Shown: positions 7,235-15,433 of the stretch, in pieces
Layout of the letters: each line of letters opens with the position of its first letter
Numbering within the stretch: position 1 is the first letter of the stretch
Notes under the pieces: generated by a model
The model's input: only the letters and a program-made list of their open reading frames with translations
Told to the model about the DNA's origin: nothing
The model's database searches: none
Translations under genes and position numbers: made by a program
Origin: an uncultured Saprospirales bacterium
GTDB lineage: Bacteria; Bacteroidota; Bacteroidia; Chitinophagales; Saprospiraceae
Reading direction: 5' to 3'
Assembly: GCA_937864265.1 (NCBI GenBank)
Contig: CALMIR010000130.1
Span: 1-40,159 of the forward strand
DNA length: 40,159 nucleotides

Positions 7235-9496
7235 TCATCGCGCCTCCACATAAGCTCTTAGATAACGGCATTCTTGAATGATACGATTATAAAACTCTGT
7301 ATCTCGATAATTTTGTATGAGCAAGTCAAAATTTTCATGCGTTTGCGGGCTGCCATTATTTCCAAACAAATAGTACTGATTTTGTTCGCATTTGGCAGCC
7401 ATAAAAGTAGCTCTCGCTGATAGTTCTGTGCTGTTGGACAATAACCTGGCTCGTTCAAAGTAAAGCCTTGCCCGAGAACAATCAAAATTTTCTCGATTGC
7501 CAAAGGGATAAACTGGATGAGGGATGGTATTCCGACCTTCGTGGCGGATGGCCCATTGCAGGCTGGCACCGCTCCTGAAATAGTCCGTCGCCCGCCAGGC
7601 ATAGCCAAAATAACTCATGTTGTAGTAGGCCAATCCGATTTGGTAATACAACCAGGCGGTATTGCCAGTGCCTGCCCGCGCCTGGTATTCCATATCGAGC
7701 AAGCGTTCAATCAATTCGCCTTTGTTGTAATACCGGGCCGAGTCGGACACCTGCCGACAGCGAACACAATCTATAAAACGCTCCTCAAAAGGACTAAACA
7801 AGCCATAATCGTCCCAATTGGCGCGATCCATTTTTTTCAAAGTTTCCAGCGCGGCTTCCTGTTGGTAATCGCTCAACATCAGCGTTGATTTGATGTCCAG
7901 TAAATCATTGATGATGGTGCTGTCGCCAATGGCAACCAATTCCTCCTCTAGTTTGGAAGGCGTCGGCTTCAGGCAAATGGCAATTAGATTGTCGAGTATG
8001 GCGATTTGAGGGTTGGGTTTGAGGTTTTTGTAGCTGTGCTGAAACAAAAAAGCTTTGCCCGGTTCGTCAAAACGGGTGTAAAGATTGGCCAGTTTATCAT
8101 CCGTAAAATCGGAAAAATCCTCGTATTTTTCGTACAAGAGATTATACGCCCTGATCCTGGCCAAGTCGTTTTCCATTTCAAAACCCACCGTATCAAGGGC
8201 CGTTATTTTTAGTGCCAATTCAAAAACGGCCAGTTGCTCTTCCAGTGCCGGATTTTTATTCAATTTCTCAACAGACTCGCTGAATGCCTTGCGCGCATCA
8301 TAATAATTGCCCGCCAACAGGCTCAAATAACCGTCAATCATCCACCAAAGTGCTTTTTCCCGAATCTGGCCTTCTGCCAGCACCTGACTGACAAAAGTTT
8401 TCAAGCTGTTGATGCGCGTGCCAATATCTTCCGTAGGAATGCTGTACCAGGTTTTGTTTTGTTGGCGTTTGTCGTTGAAAGACAGTCCCAAAAGGTTTTT
8501 CTCCAACTTGCGTACTTCTTCTAGCAGCAGCAGTTTCAGGTGGTCGCTCGTTGGATCCATTTCATAAATGTGCCGCATTTCAGGTACCAATCTACTTTTG
8601 CTGTTGTTGGCGCGAATGGCGTAAAGGGCCGCTTTTTCTTTGTTGTTTTGACACAAATTCAGACAGGCCTCCCACTCTTCGTCCGATTTTACCTGAAAGC
8701 TGCGGAAGGCCGAAGTCCTTTTTCCGGGGCAGTATTCAAAAATCTGGGCATACAAATAATTGGCTTCTATCCGCCTGCCCAAACCCATCATTGCACCCGC
8801 TACATGCCCTTTGATCCAGTACTCTATCACGCTGGAGTCATTGTCGGTTTGCGCCATCAGTTCGTCGTGCAAGTCCAGCACCATTTGATACTCTCCAGCA
8901 TAATGCGCCAGGCGCAGTATTTGATACACATAACGCAGGCGAATGTAATGCGATTGGGTTTGCTGAAACGCCAATTGCCCCCGACGCAGCAACTTTAGCA
9001 TGGCCTCTTTGCGCAATTGGGCATCGTCTTCCCAGGGGTCAGGATTGCTGACCAAGGGCTCGCATTCTTTGGCAAATATCAGGTAATCCACCGTTTCCGT
9101 GCACTGGTGCTTTTGCAAATAGGCGGCAAAGGTGTTGCTGTAACGGGACGACCGCGAACGGCTACCCATCGAAGTCCGCAATTGCCTCAAATCGTCCCTC
9201 GAAGTTTCATAAATCAATTGGCGAACGTGTTCATAAACCGGTATTTCGCAATAGCGCTCGTACCATTCTGTGATATTCTCATCTTCAGTTTCATTGCCCC
9301 TCTTGCGGTAGTATTCTTCCAGCTCTTCAAATCGGGTAAAAAAAGGGGCTCCGGCTGCTCTTGGGTTAACCAGGTAAGGGCTTAGAAAACTGTAGCCATA
9401 AAACGGCGGGCCTTTGGCACGACAGGTTTGCCCAAGCAATTCTGTTGATTGGGCATTGAAATAAAGCAGCATGATCAAGAGCAAAAATCTTCTCAA
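7235..9496 (-). CDS. Large secreted helical-repeat (TPR-like) protein
   Basis: Predicted protein of about 753 residues if it starts at the TTG at 9496, which gives a good signal peptide (RRFLLLIMLLYFNAQSTELL, then GQ). The frame is open to 9553, and an ATG at 9472 would cut the signal in half, so the start is uncertain. The rest is rich in helix-forming, TPR/Sel1-like segments, for example LAFQQTQSHYIRLRYVYQIL, AGNYYDARKAFSESVEKL and YYQIGLAYYNMSYFGYAW. No catalytic motif is recognised. It lies downstream of a lipoprotein gene (9609-10664) in the MORN-caspase block, and the two look like partners. A scaffold or assembly role in the envelope is inference. Confidence 0.7.
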   Translation of the reverse strand: MRRFLLLIMLLYFNAQSTELLGQTCRAKGPPFYGYSFLSPYLVNPRAAGAPFFTRFEELEEYYRKRGNETEDENITEWYERYCEIPVYEHVRQLIYETSRDDLRQLRTSMGSRSRSSRYSNTFAAYLQKHQCTETVDYLIFAKECEPLVSNPDPWEDDAQLRKEAMLKLLRRGQLAFQQTQSHYIRLRYVYQILRLAHYAGEYQMVLDLHDELMAQTDNDSSVIEYWIKGHVAGAMMGLGRRIEANYLYAQIFEYCPGKRTSAFRSFQVKSDEEWEACLNLCQNNKEKAALYAIRANNSKSRLVPEMRHIYEMDPTSDHLKLLLLEEVRKLEKNLLGLSFNDKRQQNKTWYSIPTEDIGTRINSLKTFVSQVLAEGQIREKALWWMIDGYLSLLAGNYYDARKAFSESVEKLNKNPALEEQLAVFELALKITALDTVGFEMENDLARIRAYNLLYEKYEDFSDFTDDKLANLYTRFDEPGKAFLFQHSYKNLKPNPQIAILDNLIAICLKPTPSKLEEELVAIGDSTIINDLLDIKSTLMLSDYQQEAALETLKKMDRANWDDYGLFSPFEERFIDCVRCRQVSDSARYYNKGELIERLLDMEYQARAGTGNTAWLYYQIGLAYYNMSYFGYAWRATDYFRSGASLQWAIRHEGRNTIPHPVYPFGNRENFDCSRARLYFERARLLSNSTELSARATFMAAKCEQNQYYLFGNNGSPQTHENFDLLIQNYRDTEFYNRIIQECRYLRAYVEAR

Positions 9497-9608
9497 AATG
9501 GCTAGGTTTTGTTCATTGCAGCCACTAATTACGCTATTTTTTGGAAATTTCAACGGTCAAATAACCGGGAGATGCACATTTTTGCAATGGCCTGTTCTAA
9601 ATAAGTGG

Positions 9609-10664
9609 CTATTGATTTTCCATCATTTCCAGCAAAAACTTGAGTTGCGCTGGTTTGAATTCGGTCAGGAGCAGGCTGTCCAAGTGGTAAAAACTCAGGT
9701 AAAAAGGCGCTGTCGGAAAGTCATTCTTGAGTAAAAGCATCAGTTGCTCCAATTGCTGATTATCCACTTGTTCCAGTCGGATCCAATCGCCTTCGTACAG
9801 GTAAGTGCCGAAAAAGAAGGTGCCCGTTTTTACCTGATAGCGCTTGTTTTCCATTTGCTGAAAGCGAGCGGTATCTGCTAAAGTGTTATTGTTGGCTTGT
9901 GGCAGCAAGGCTACTACTTCGCCTTCTCGAAAAACTACACCCCAATGGAAAAGCGGCAGTGCCATGTCCAGGGGAAGGCTATAATCGGCCAATCCTTCCA
10001 GATAAGGCTTTGTTGATGTAAGATTTAAAATGGAATTATCTTCCGACCAATTGCCCAACTCTCCCATATTGTAAAGCATCAGCATGCCCCGGTCAACGGG
10101 TGGCACGCCTGTTTTCTCGGGGTAGCGCAACTGGTGTAAGCGAATGGTGGCCGACAAAAGGCAGCCTTTTGCATCCGCTTTGGCCTTCATAGCTTCCAGC
10201 AAGGCAAAATACAAATCCCGGGTGGACACTGTCCAATCGCAATCGATCTGCCATTCGCGGATCTGATTTTGCGGCAAACCTTGCAACAATTGTTCCATTT
10301 TGCGCTCGATTTTCGCCGCCAACACAGGAACTTCCGCCAGGGTAAGGTGCTGAAAAGATCGGTTGGTGATAAAAATGACGGGTACCACTTCAAAAGATAC
10401 TAGGGTACTCGTATCCAATGCTACAGGCGCTACGGGGATCAGTTGTTGCTGTTCCTCGTCCCAATCCACGTCAAAGCAGCGCAGGTAGAGCCTGCCACAG
10501 TTGAGCTCCTGAAGATAGGCGCGATCATCTGTTGATAGGTGCGCTTCTGTTTTCCAATAATAAAAGGCGGGCTGCACTTCGCGCTCTGTTGCTGGTGATG
10601 TACAAGCTGCAAAACTCAGTAAGAATAGTGAAAAAGGGATTACCCCCCATGACATGCGCCCCAT
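9609..10664 (-). CDS. Lipoprotein resembling DUF3142 / TIM-barrel hydrolase-like proteins
   Basis: Predicted protein of 351 residues (or 348 from the ATG at 10655) with a lipobox LLSFAAC and hence a membrane anchor. The mature protein starts with FYYWKTEAHLS and contains REWQIDCDWTVSTRDLYFAL, LSATIRLHQLRYPEKTG, MLMLYNMGELGNW and LPLDMALPLFHWGVVF. This order resembles DUF3142-type proteins, which look like glycosyl-hydrolase TIM barrels: acidic beta-strand ends (D-x-D), then Arg/His on the next strand. Catalysis is not shown. It starts 8 bp after the stop of the MORN-caspase gene, so co-transcription is very likely. Similarity to DUF3142 is from memory and moderate. Confidence 0.72.
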   Translation of the reverse strand: MGRMSWGVIPFSLFLLSFAACTSPATEREVQPAFYYWKTEAHLSTDDRAYLQELNCGRLYLRCFDVDWDEEQQQLIPVAPVALDTSTLVSFEVVPVIFITNRSFQHLTLAEVPVLAAKIERKMEQLLQGLPQNQIREWQIDCDWTVSTRDLYFALLEAMKAKADAKGCLLSATIRLHQLRYPEKTGVPPVDRGMLMLYNMGELGNWSEDNSILNLTSTKPYLEGLADYSLPLDMALPLFHWGVVFREGEVVALLPQANNNTLADTARFQQMENKRYQVKTGTFFFGTYLYEGDWIRLEQVDNQQLEQLMLLLKNDFPTAPFYLSFYHLDSLLLTEFKPAQLKFLLEMMENQ

Positions 10665-10672
10665 CGTATCGT

Positions 10673-12622
10673 CTATCGTTTTACCGCTACGGTCATATCC
10701 GGATCGTAGTCTCCTTTGATCACCGGCGACTGCATGTTGTCCGTATAGGCTTTTACATTGGACTGCACGTAATCGAAAAGTTCCTGTACGCTGATGTCTT
10801 TGTTTTTGTTTTTATCGGCCTCCCCTTTCAGCCCGCGAATGAGGAAGTGGCTGAAAACGCCCTGCCGCAAGCCGCTCGACTCCAAAGAGGTTTCATTTGA
10901 CTTAGACGACATGATGAGCGCAGTGCTAGGGCCTGCTTTGGACAATTTTTGATAGTAATTCGACAGCAATTGCGGATCGGCACCGCCCCGGCCTGCCAAC
11001 AGGCTGCCGGAATGGCAGGCGTCGGCTATGCAGAGTTTGTATTTGGCATCACTATTTTGAAAGCTGTTTTTGATGTCCTCATGCATCAGTTTGTTGTTGT
11101 AGCCATCGAAATCGAAAGGCAAGAAAGCGCCTTGGAGGCCATGGCCGGAAAAATACAGCAGGATCAGGTCTTTGTTGCCCGCCTTGCTAAAGAGCTGCTG
11201 CATGGTCGATTTGATGTTATACAGCGTAGCTTCTTCATTGACCAAAATGCGGATGTGGTCGTCGTCCAAAGCGCCGCCTTCCGGGCTTTTCAAAAAAGCA
11301 TACATGTGGTAAGCATCATCGTCCGTATAGCGCAACACCGGCATGTGGTGATAAGAAGCAATGCCAATGACCAAAGCCCAAACATTCAAATCGGATTGAA
11401 AGGCAGGCGTTGGATTCGAGTTTTGCACAACAGTAGTTGAGTTAATTGTGTTGTTACCGGCATAAACGCCAGCCTGCCAATAGCCGGACACCTGGCTGCC
11501 ATCTTTCATAAACAAGGTGCCGTAGCCTTCAAATTTTCCGCTGAGCATCTCCCCTTCATAACGCTCGCCATTGGTATAATAAACGACACCTTTTCCCGCA
11601 GGTAAGCCGTTCTGGAAGGCACCGATATAGCGATTGCCATCTTGAAAAACATAGACCCCAGAACCATTATTGCAATCGCCACGGGTGCAGCCTTTAGAGG
11701 CGGCATTTTTTTCCCCAATATATTCACCTTCCTGCCAATAACCATTCATCTGCGTACCGTCCAGCCGATACAATACCCCCTTGCCCCAGGGCACTCCGTC
11801 TTTGAATTCGCCGGTATATTGCTCGCCATTGGGATAGTAAAACGTGCCTTTTCCGCTTGCTTTGCCGCCTGAAAAATAGCCTTCATAGCGGCTGCCGTCC
11901 ACGTAGGCAAAGACACCCGTACCTGTGTTGCAGTTACCCAACAAGCAGCCGGATTGTATGTCAAAATTATCGGCGTTCACTTCTCGCTTGGCGTATTGAT
12001 CGTCCAGCTTGTTCCCATTTTCTTCTACGGGAAATCCCTGTTTCCAATAACCGCTGCGTTTGGTGCCATCGGGGTAGGTCATGGTGCCGTATCCATCGCG
12101 GAGGCGGTGTTTCCATTCTCCCTCATACTTGCTGCCATCTTGATAATAGCATAAACCCGCGCCATGGATTTCCCCCTCCTGAAACTCGCCATTGTACAAA
12201 GTGCCGTTGGCAAATATATACAGGCCCTGGCCGGCGAAGCAATCCCCGCTGATACACCCCGTGGTCGGCGCTTCCTGATTTTCGGCGGCTTGCTTGGCTG
12301 TTGTTTCGACTTGTTCATTTTCGGAAACAAAACGTCCCGCTTCAAACCAACCGGATTGTGCCTTGCCATTGCCCAACACCTTTACGCCTCTTCCGTGGGG
12401 TAGCCCATCAAGCCACTGCCCTTGATATCGGCTGCCGTCCGGCCAAAAGCAAAGCCCTTGACCACTCATTTTTCCTTGCTCGAATTGTCCGATGTATTTA
12501 GCGCCGCTATGGAATAAGAATGTACCATCGCCATTTTGACAATCGCCTTCCAAACACTGGCTGAAGACGACATTGCACAGGCACAGCAAAGCGGGAAGTA
12601 ATATTTGGTGTGCTTTTTTCAT
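10673..12622 (-). CDS. Secreted MORN-repeat caspase-like protease
   Basis: Predicted protein of 649 residues. A signal peptide (1-22) is followed by about eight full and four half MORN repeats (40-390; pattern YxGxWxxGxxxGxGxxxYxxG). These are arranged in four cassettes, each opened by CxxG[D/N]C at Cys23/28, 123/128, 226/231 and 312/317. The C-terminal peptidase C14 domain (about 411-649) has catalytic His494 in LLYFSGHGLQG and Cys536 in CIADACHSGSLL, plus YTDDDAY. Near the end, DKNKNKDISVQE (603-614) is a perfect EF-hand loop pattern. MORN modules bind membranes or proteins; the protease is secreted, so its target is likely in the periplasm or outside (inference). It is paralogous to the next upstream gene. 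Confidence 0.92.
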   Translation of the reverse strand: MKKAHQILLPALLCLCNVVFSQCLEGDCQNGDGTFLFHSGAKYIGQFEQGKMSGQGLCFWPDGSRYQGQWLDGLPHGRGVKVLGNGKAQSGWFEAGRFVSENEQVETTAKQAAENQEAPTTGCISGDCFAGQGLYIFANGTLYNGEFQEGEIHGAGLCYYQDGSKYEGEWKHRLRDGYGTMTYPDGTKRSGYWKQGFPVEENGNKLDDQYAKREVNADNFDIQSGCLLGNCNTGTGVFAYVDGSRYEGYFSGGKASGKGTFYYPNGEQYTGEFKDGVPWGKGVLYRLDGTQMNGYWQEGEYIGEKNAASKGCTRGDCNNGSGVYVFQDGNRYIGAFQNGLPAGKGVVYYTNGERYEGEMLSGKFEGYGTLFMKDGSQVSGYWQAGVYAGNNTINSTTVVQNSNPTPAFQSDLNVWALVIGIASYHHMPVLRYTDDDAYHMYAFLKSPEGGALDDDHIRILVNEEATLYNIKSTMQQLFSKAGNKDLILLYFSGHGLQGAFLPFDFDGYNNKLMHEDIKNSFQNSDAKYKLCIADACHSGSLLAGRGGADPQLLSNYYQKLSKAGPSTALIMSSKSNETSLESSGLRQGVFSHFLIRGLKGEADKNKNKDISVQELFDYVQSNVKAYTDNMQSPVIKGDYDPDMTVAVKR

Positions 12623-12673
12623 GATGTTTTAAGGATTATGACTGGATCGTGGGGTAATACGTGATATATAAAC

Positions 12674-12696
12674 GAAACTTTTATATACGAAGTTTC
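12674..12696. promoter_or_regulatory. Inverted repeat between the two MORN-caspase genes
   Basis: GAAACTT (12674-12680) and AAGTTTC (12690-12696) form a perfect 7-bp inverted repeat with a 9-bp AT-rich spacer, within the 124-bp gap between the paralogues. It could be an operator, a weak hairpin or chance. No T-run follows on the minus strand, so it is not a clear terminator. Confidence 0.35.
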
Positions 12697-12746
12697 AGAA
12701 TTTATCAATTAAGTCCAGTGCAAAAAATTATTCACCTTGGTGGCGT

Positions 12747-14447
12747 TCATCGACCGGAATGCTCGTGAATAAATGCTACGGGCATATCGTTGGCGTATTT
12801 CCCCGTGAGGGTGGGTGTTTGGATATTGCCCGTGTACATACGCACATTCTGATGGACGTAATTGAACAATTCCGCAACCGTCACAATATCATTACCATCT
12901 ACATTAGCATCGCCTTTTAACCCTTTCACCAGAAAATGACTGAATATGCCGGAGCGCAATCCCCGATCTTCCAGCGAGTATTCTTCTTCCTTGGAAGACA
13001 TCATCAGTGCCAATCCGCCTTCGCTTTTTTCAAAGGCTTCGTAATATTTGGTCAATACAACAGTACCTGATGTTCTGGCAGCCAATAAACTTCCAGAGTG
13101 GCAGGCATCGGCCAACACAAGTTTGTGCTTGGCCTGGCTTTTCTCCAAAATGGTTTTAATATCCTGATGGCTGAGTTGGTTGTTGTAGCCGTCATAATCA
13201 ACTGGTAAAAAAGAGCCTTGAAGCCCGTGACCGGAAAAATAGAACAGGATGACGTCATTTTCATCCGCTCTTAGCAAAAGGGCGTTCATAGCGTCGGCAA
13301 TGTTTTTTTTGGTCGCCTCTTCATCAATGAGCAAGCGAATTTGATCATCGGGTAAAGCGCCTCCTGCGGGGCTTTTCAAAAAAGCATATATCTGATAAGC
13401 GTCATCATCCGTATAGCGAAGGGTCGGCATATGGGTATAAGTGGCCGCGCCGACGATGACCGCCCATATTTTCACCTGAGGGTTGTGGTCTATAGTGGTC
13501 AGTGGGTTGTTCTCGGCTTCGCCCTGTACAAACAACTTGCGCATGGGCTTCCCAAAATCCCAAATGGCGCCCACCACACGACCGCTTCTGTAGTACATTA
13601 CCCCCTTGCCGTGAGGCGTATGCCTTTTCCAATTGCCTTCGTAGCGATCTCCATTGGCATAATACACCGTACCTACACCTTCCGGGAGGCCATTGTAAAA
13701 ATCGCCAACAAATACGGATCCATCAACATACGTATATTTACCTTGTCCGTAGGCGCAGTGTACTTGATTACAATTTCTAAGGGATGAGGTATCCTGATCG
13801 AAAGAGTATTTAGCCCAATCGGCCAGGTACTGGTCGTCCTGCCATTCGCCTAGGACTTCTTCCCCGTCTGGAAAAAGTAATTTGCCCTGCCCGTGGCGCA
13901 TGTTGTTTTTCCAATTGCCCACGTACATCGAGCCGTCGGAATAATACATAATCCCTTGATCGTGGCACTGCCCATTGCGAAATTCTCCTTCATAGCGATC
14001 GCCATTGGCAAAATAGAAAATACCGGTGCCGTGTTGCTTGCTCGTTTTCCATTGCCCCTCGTAGCGATTCTTATTGGCGTAACTAAAAATGCCTTTCCCA
14101 TCGAACTCATTGTCCTTAAATTCACCGGTGTATTTGTCGCCATTGGCGTAATTCAGTATGCCCATGCCGTGGCGGTATCCTTCCTCCCAATTGCCAATGT
14201 ATTCTCTGCCATCTGAAAAAATCAGGGTGCCCCTGCCTTGGGGTTTGCCATTCTTAAATTGTCCTTGGTATTCTGCGCCACTGGGATAAAGACAAATGCC
14301 TTCTCCGTTGATACAATCTCCTTTTTTGCATTCAATTTGAGCGGCAGCACTAGGTATGGCAGTAATAAAGGCCAGGATGACCACAAAACACTGAACCCAT
14401 AATGGGAGAAATCGGTTTTTATGAATGGAATTGCGTGCTAAGTTCAT
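12747..14447 (-). CDS. Secreted MORN-repeat caspase-like protease (tandem paralogue)
   Basis: Predicted protein of 566 residues. A signal peptide (1-37, ending in SAAAQ) is followed by about eight MORN repeats (58-295, for example YEGEFRNGQCHDQGIMYYSDG split over 153-173) and a C14 caspase domain (about 325-566). Catalytic His407 lies in LFYFSGHGLQG and Cys449 in VLADACHSGSLL. There are two CxxxxC elements (Cys40/45 and 226/231), fewer than in its paralogue. The segment GDANVDGNDIVTVAEL (512-527) resembles a dockerin or EF-hand loop but is two residues too long. Both paralogues share MPxLRYTDDDAY and YAFLKSPxGGAL. It is first in the minus-strand block and divergent from the DUF4920 gene. Confidence 0.92.
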   Translation of the reverse strand: MNLARNSIHKNRFLPLWVQCFVVILAFITAIPSAAAQIECKKGDCINGEGICLYPSGAEYQGQFKNGKPQGRGTLIFSDGREYIGNWEEGYRHGMGILNYANGDKYTGEFKDNEFDGKGIFSYANKNRYEGQWKTSKQHGTGIFYFANGDRYEGEFRNGQCHDQGIMYYSDGSMYVGNWKNNMRHGQGKLLFPDGEEVLGEWQDDQYLADWAKYSFDQDTSSLRNCNQVHCAYGQGKYTYVDGSVFVGDFYNGLPEGVGTVYYANGDRYEGNWKRHTPHGKGVMYYRSGRVVGAIWDFGKPMRKLFVQGEAENNPLTTIDHNPQVKIWAVIVGAATYTHMPTLRYTDDDAYQIYAFLKSPAGGALPDDQIRLLIDEEATKKNIADAMNALLLRADENDVILFYFSGHGLQGSFLPVDYDGYNNQLSHQDIKTILEKSQAKHKLVLADACHSGSLLAARTSGTVVLTKYYEAFEKSEGGLALMMSSKEEEYSLEDRGLRSGIFSHFLVKGLKGDANVDGNDIVTVAELFNYVHQNVRMYTGNIQTPTLTGKYANDMPVAFIHEHSGR

Positions 14448-14542
14448 AGGCGATTTTCTTTTAGGGAGTCGTTTACCAAATGATTAGTCTTCTAATGTCT
14501 ATCTTCTGCCATCTATTGTCTTGGCGCGATGATTTATGTTAT

Positions 14543-14573
14543 TTTTAATTTAAAAAAACAGGTGATACCTTTG
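14543..14573 (+). promoter_or_regulatory. Candidate Bacteroidota promoter for the DUF4920 gene
   Basis: TACCTTTG at 14566-14573 fits the -7 consensus TAnnTTTG exactly, and 19 bp upstream is TTTT (14543-14546), one base from the -33 consensus TTTG. Transcription would start about 14580, leaving a very short leader before the ATG at 14594. Confidence 0.45.
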
Positions 14574-14593
14574 CCGGAATAAAACCATTCATT

Positions 14594-15097
14594 ATGATTT
14601 TGAGAAATAGTTGTCTATTGATTTTAGCCGCCGCGCTTTTTTCCTGTGGCAGCCCCCAACAAACTAGTGAGGCACAAGAAGCCAATCCGGTTAAAATTGC
14701 AGGTACATTTGGCGAGACCATCACGCCAGATAATGCCATAGCCTATGACCAATTGCTCAAGGAATTTGGCACACAGGACTCTGTGGCGACCAAAGTAGTG
14801 GGTCAAGTGACAGAAGTGTGCCAGGTAAAAGGCTGTTGGATGAATATTTTGAACGCCAATGGCGAAGGTGAACCAATGATGGTTCGCTTTAAAGATTACG
14901 GCTTTTTTATGCCAAAAGATATTGCCGGTAAAAAGGTAATCATCGAAGGTTATGCCTTCCGGGAAGTCACTCCCGTGGACGAGCTGCGCCATTATGCCGA
15001 AGATGCGGGTAAATCAGCCGATGAGATAGCTGCCATTACCGAGCCGAAAGAAGAATTGAAGTTTTTGGCTTCTGGGGTACTGCTGTTGGAGGATTAA
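14594..15097 (+). CDS. DUF4920 lipoprotein
   Basis: Predicted protein of 167 residues. The signal peptide ends in the lipobox AALFSC (Cys18). The mature domain has the DUF4920 features: FGETITPDNAIAYDQLL, then VVGQVTEVCQVKGCWMNI, MVRFKDYGFFMPKDIAGK and VIIEGYAFREVTPVDEL. The paired Cys in the VCQVKGCW segment with nearby acidic residues suggests a metal site, but the family has no established function that I know. It stands alone, with its own promoter candidate and a strong 3' hairpin. Confidence 0.88.
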   Translation: MILRNSCLLILAAALFSCGSPQQTSEAQEANPVKIAGTFGETITPDNAIAYDQLLKEFGTQDSVATKVVGQVTEVCQVKGCWMNILNANGEGEPMMVRFKDYGFFMPKDIAGKKVIIEGYAFREVTPVDELRHYAEDAGKSADEIAAITEPKEELKFLASGVLLLED

Positions 15098-15116
15098 GGC
15101 TGGACTTTTGATGCAG

Positions 15117-15150
15117 GTTTGTGGTTGGGAGTTAGCGCCCAACCACAAAC
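15117..15150. terminator. Strong 13-bp hairpin after the DUF4920 gene
   Basis: Perfect inverted repeat GTTTGTGGTTGGG (15117-15129) and CCCAACCACAAAC (15138-15150) with an eight-base loop, 19 bp after the stop codon. No long T-run follows, so it may terminate inefficiently or protect the 3' end of the mRNA. Confidence 0.6.
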
Positions 15151-15433
15151 AATGTCTTTAAAGAAACCTACTTTTCAAGTGCTGAATAGTAGTATTATCA
15201 AAGCGACATACGATTTATTACTGACGGGGCGTTAAGTAACCCAGAAAAGTTATTTTCCCGATTTGTCCTTTCCATAGCAGGCTAAACGATTCAATTCAAG
15301 TGTATCCTCTATGGGAAGAGCCTTTATCAATCGGGAAATAATTTTTGGCACACTATATAGGTATTAAAAGTTGCAGGATATAACGCCCCGCTTAGGAATC
15401 CACCCTCCTCCTAACGGAAAAATCAAACTAGCC
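15151..15433. other. Non-coding stretch before the HD gene
   Basis: Together with the preceding hairpin this makes a 336-bp gap without a gene. It is mostly filled by the palindromic element described separately (15225-15390). The remaining bases, 15151-15224 and 15391-15433, show no recognisable signal. Confidence 0.6.
15225..15390 (+). repeat. Palindromic intergenic element, complete copy (B)
   Basis: The 166-bp element is bounded by perfect 10-bp terminal inverted repeats CGGGGCGTTA (15225-15234) and TAACGCCCCG (15381-15390). Inside are long complementary arms: 15241-15263 (with TTATTTTCCCGATT) against 15329-15348 (AATCGGGAAATAATTTTTGG), and a nested pair TCCATAG (15271-15277) against CTATGGGA (15309-15316). 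Diverged copies lie at 19861-19960 and 1-60. There is no coding potential. It resembles a MITE or large REP-type element; identity unknown. Confidence 0.75.

Noticed and set aside
10673-14447. Periodic DNA repeats suggestive of a CRISPR array or tandem repeat
   Set aside because: The periodicity comes from MORN codons within long open frames, with variable DNA and no constant spacer.
10673-14447. Caspases as part of a CRISPR- or gasdermin-type defence locus
   Set aside because: Both proteins have signal peptides, and no gasdermin, Cas, nucleotide cyclase or sensor NTPase gene lies nearby.
15371-15433. N-terminal extension of the HD protein from a TTG
   Set aside because: It runs through the right end of the palindromic element and adds no family sequence.
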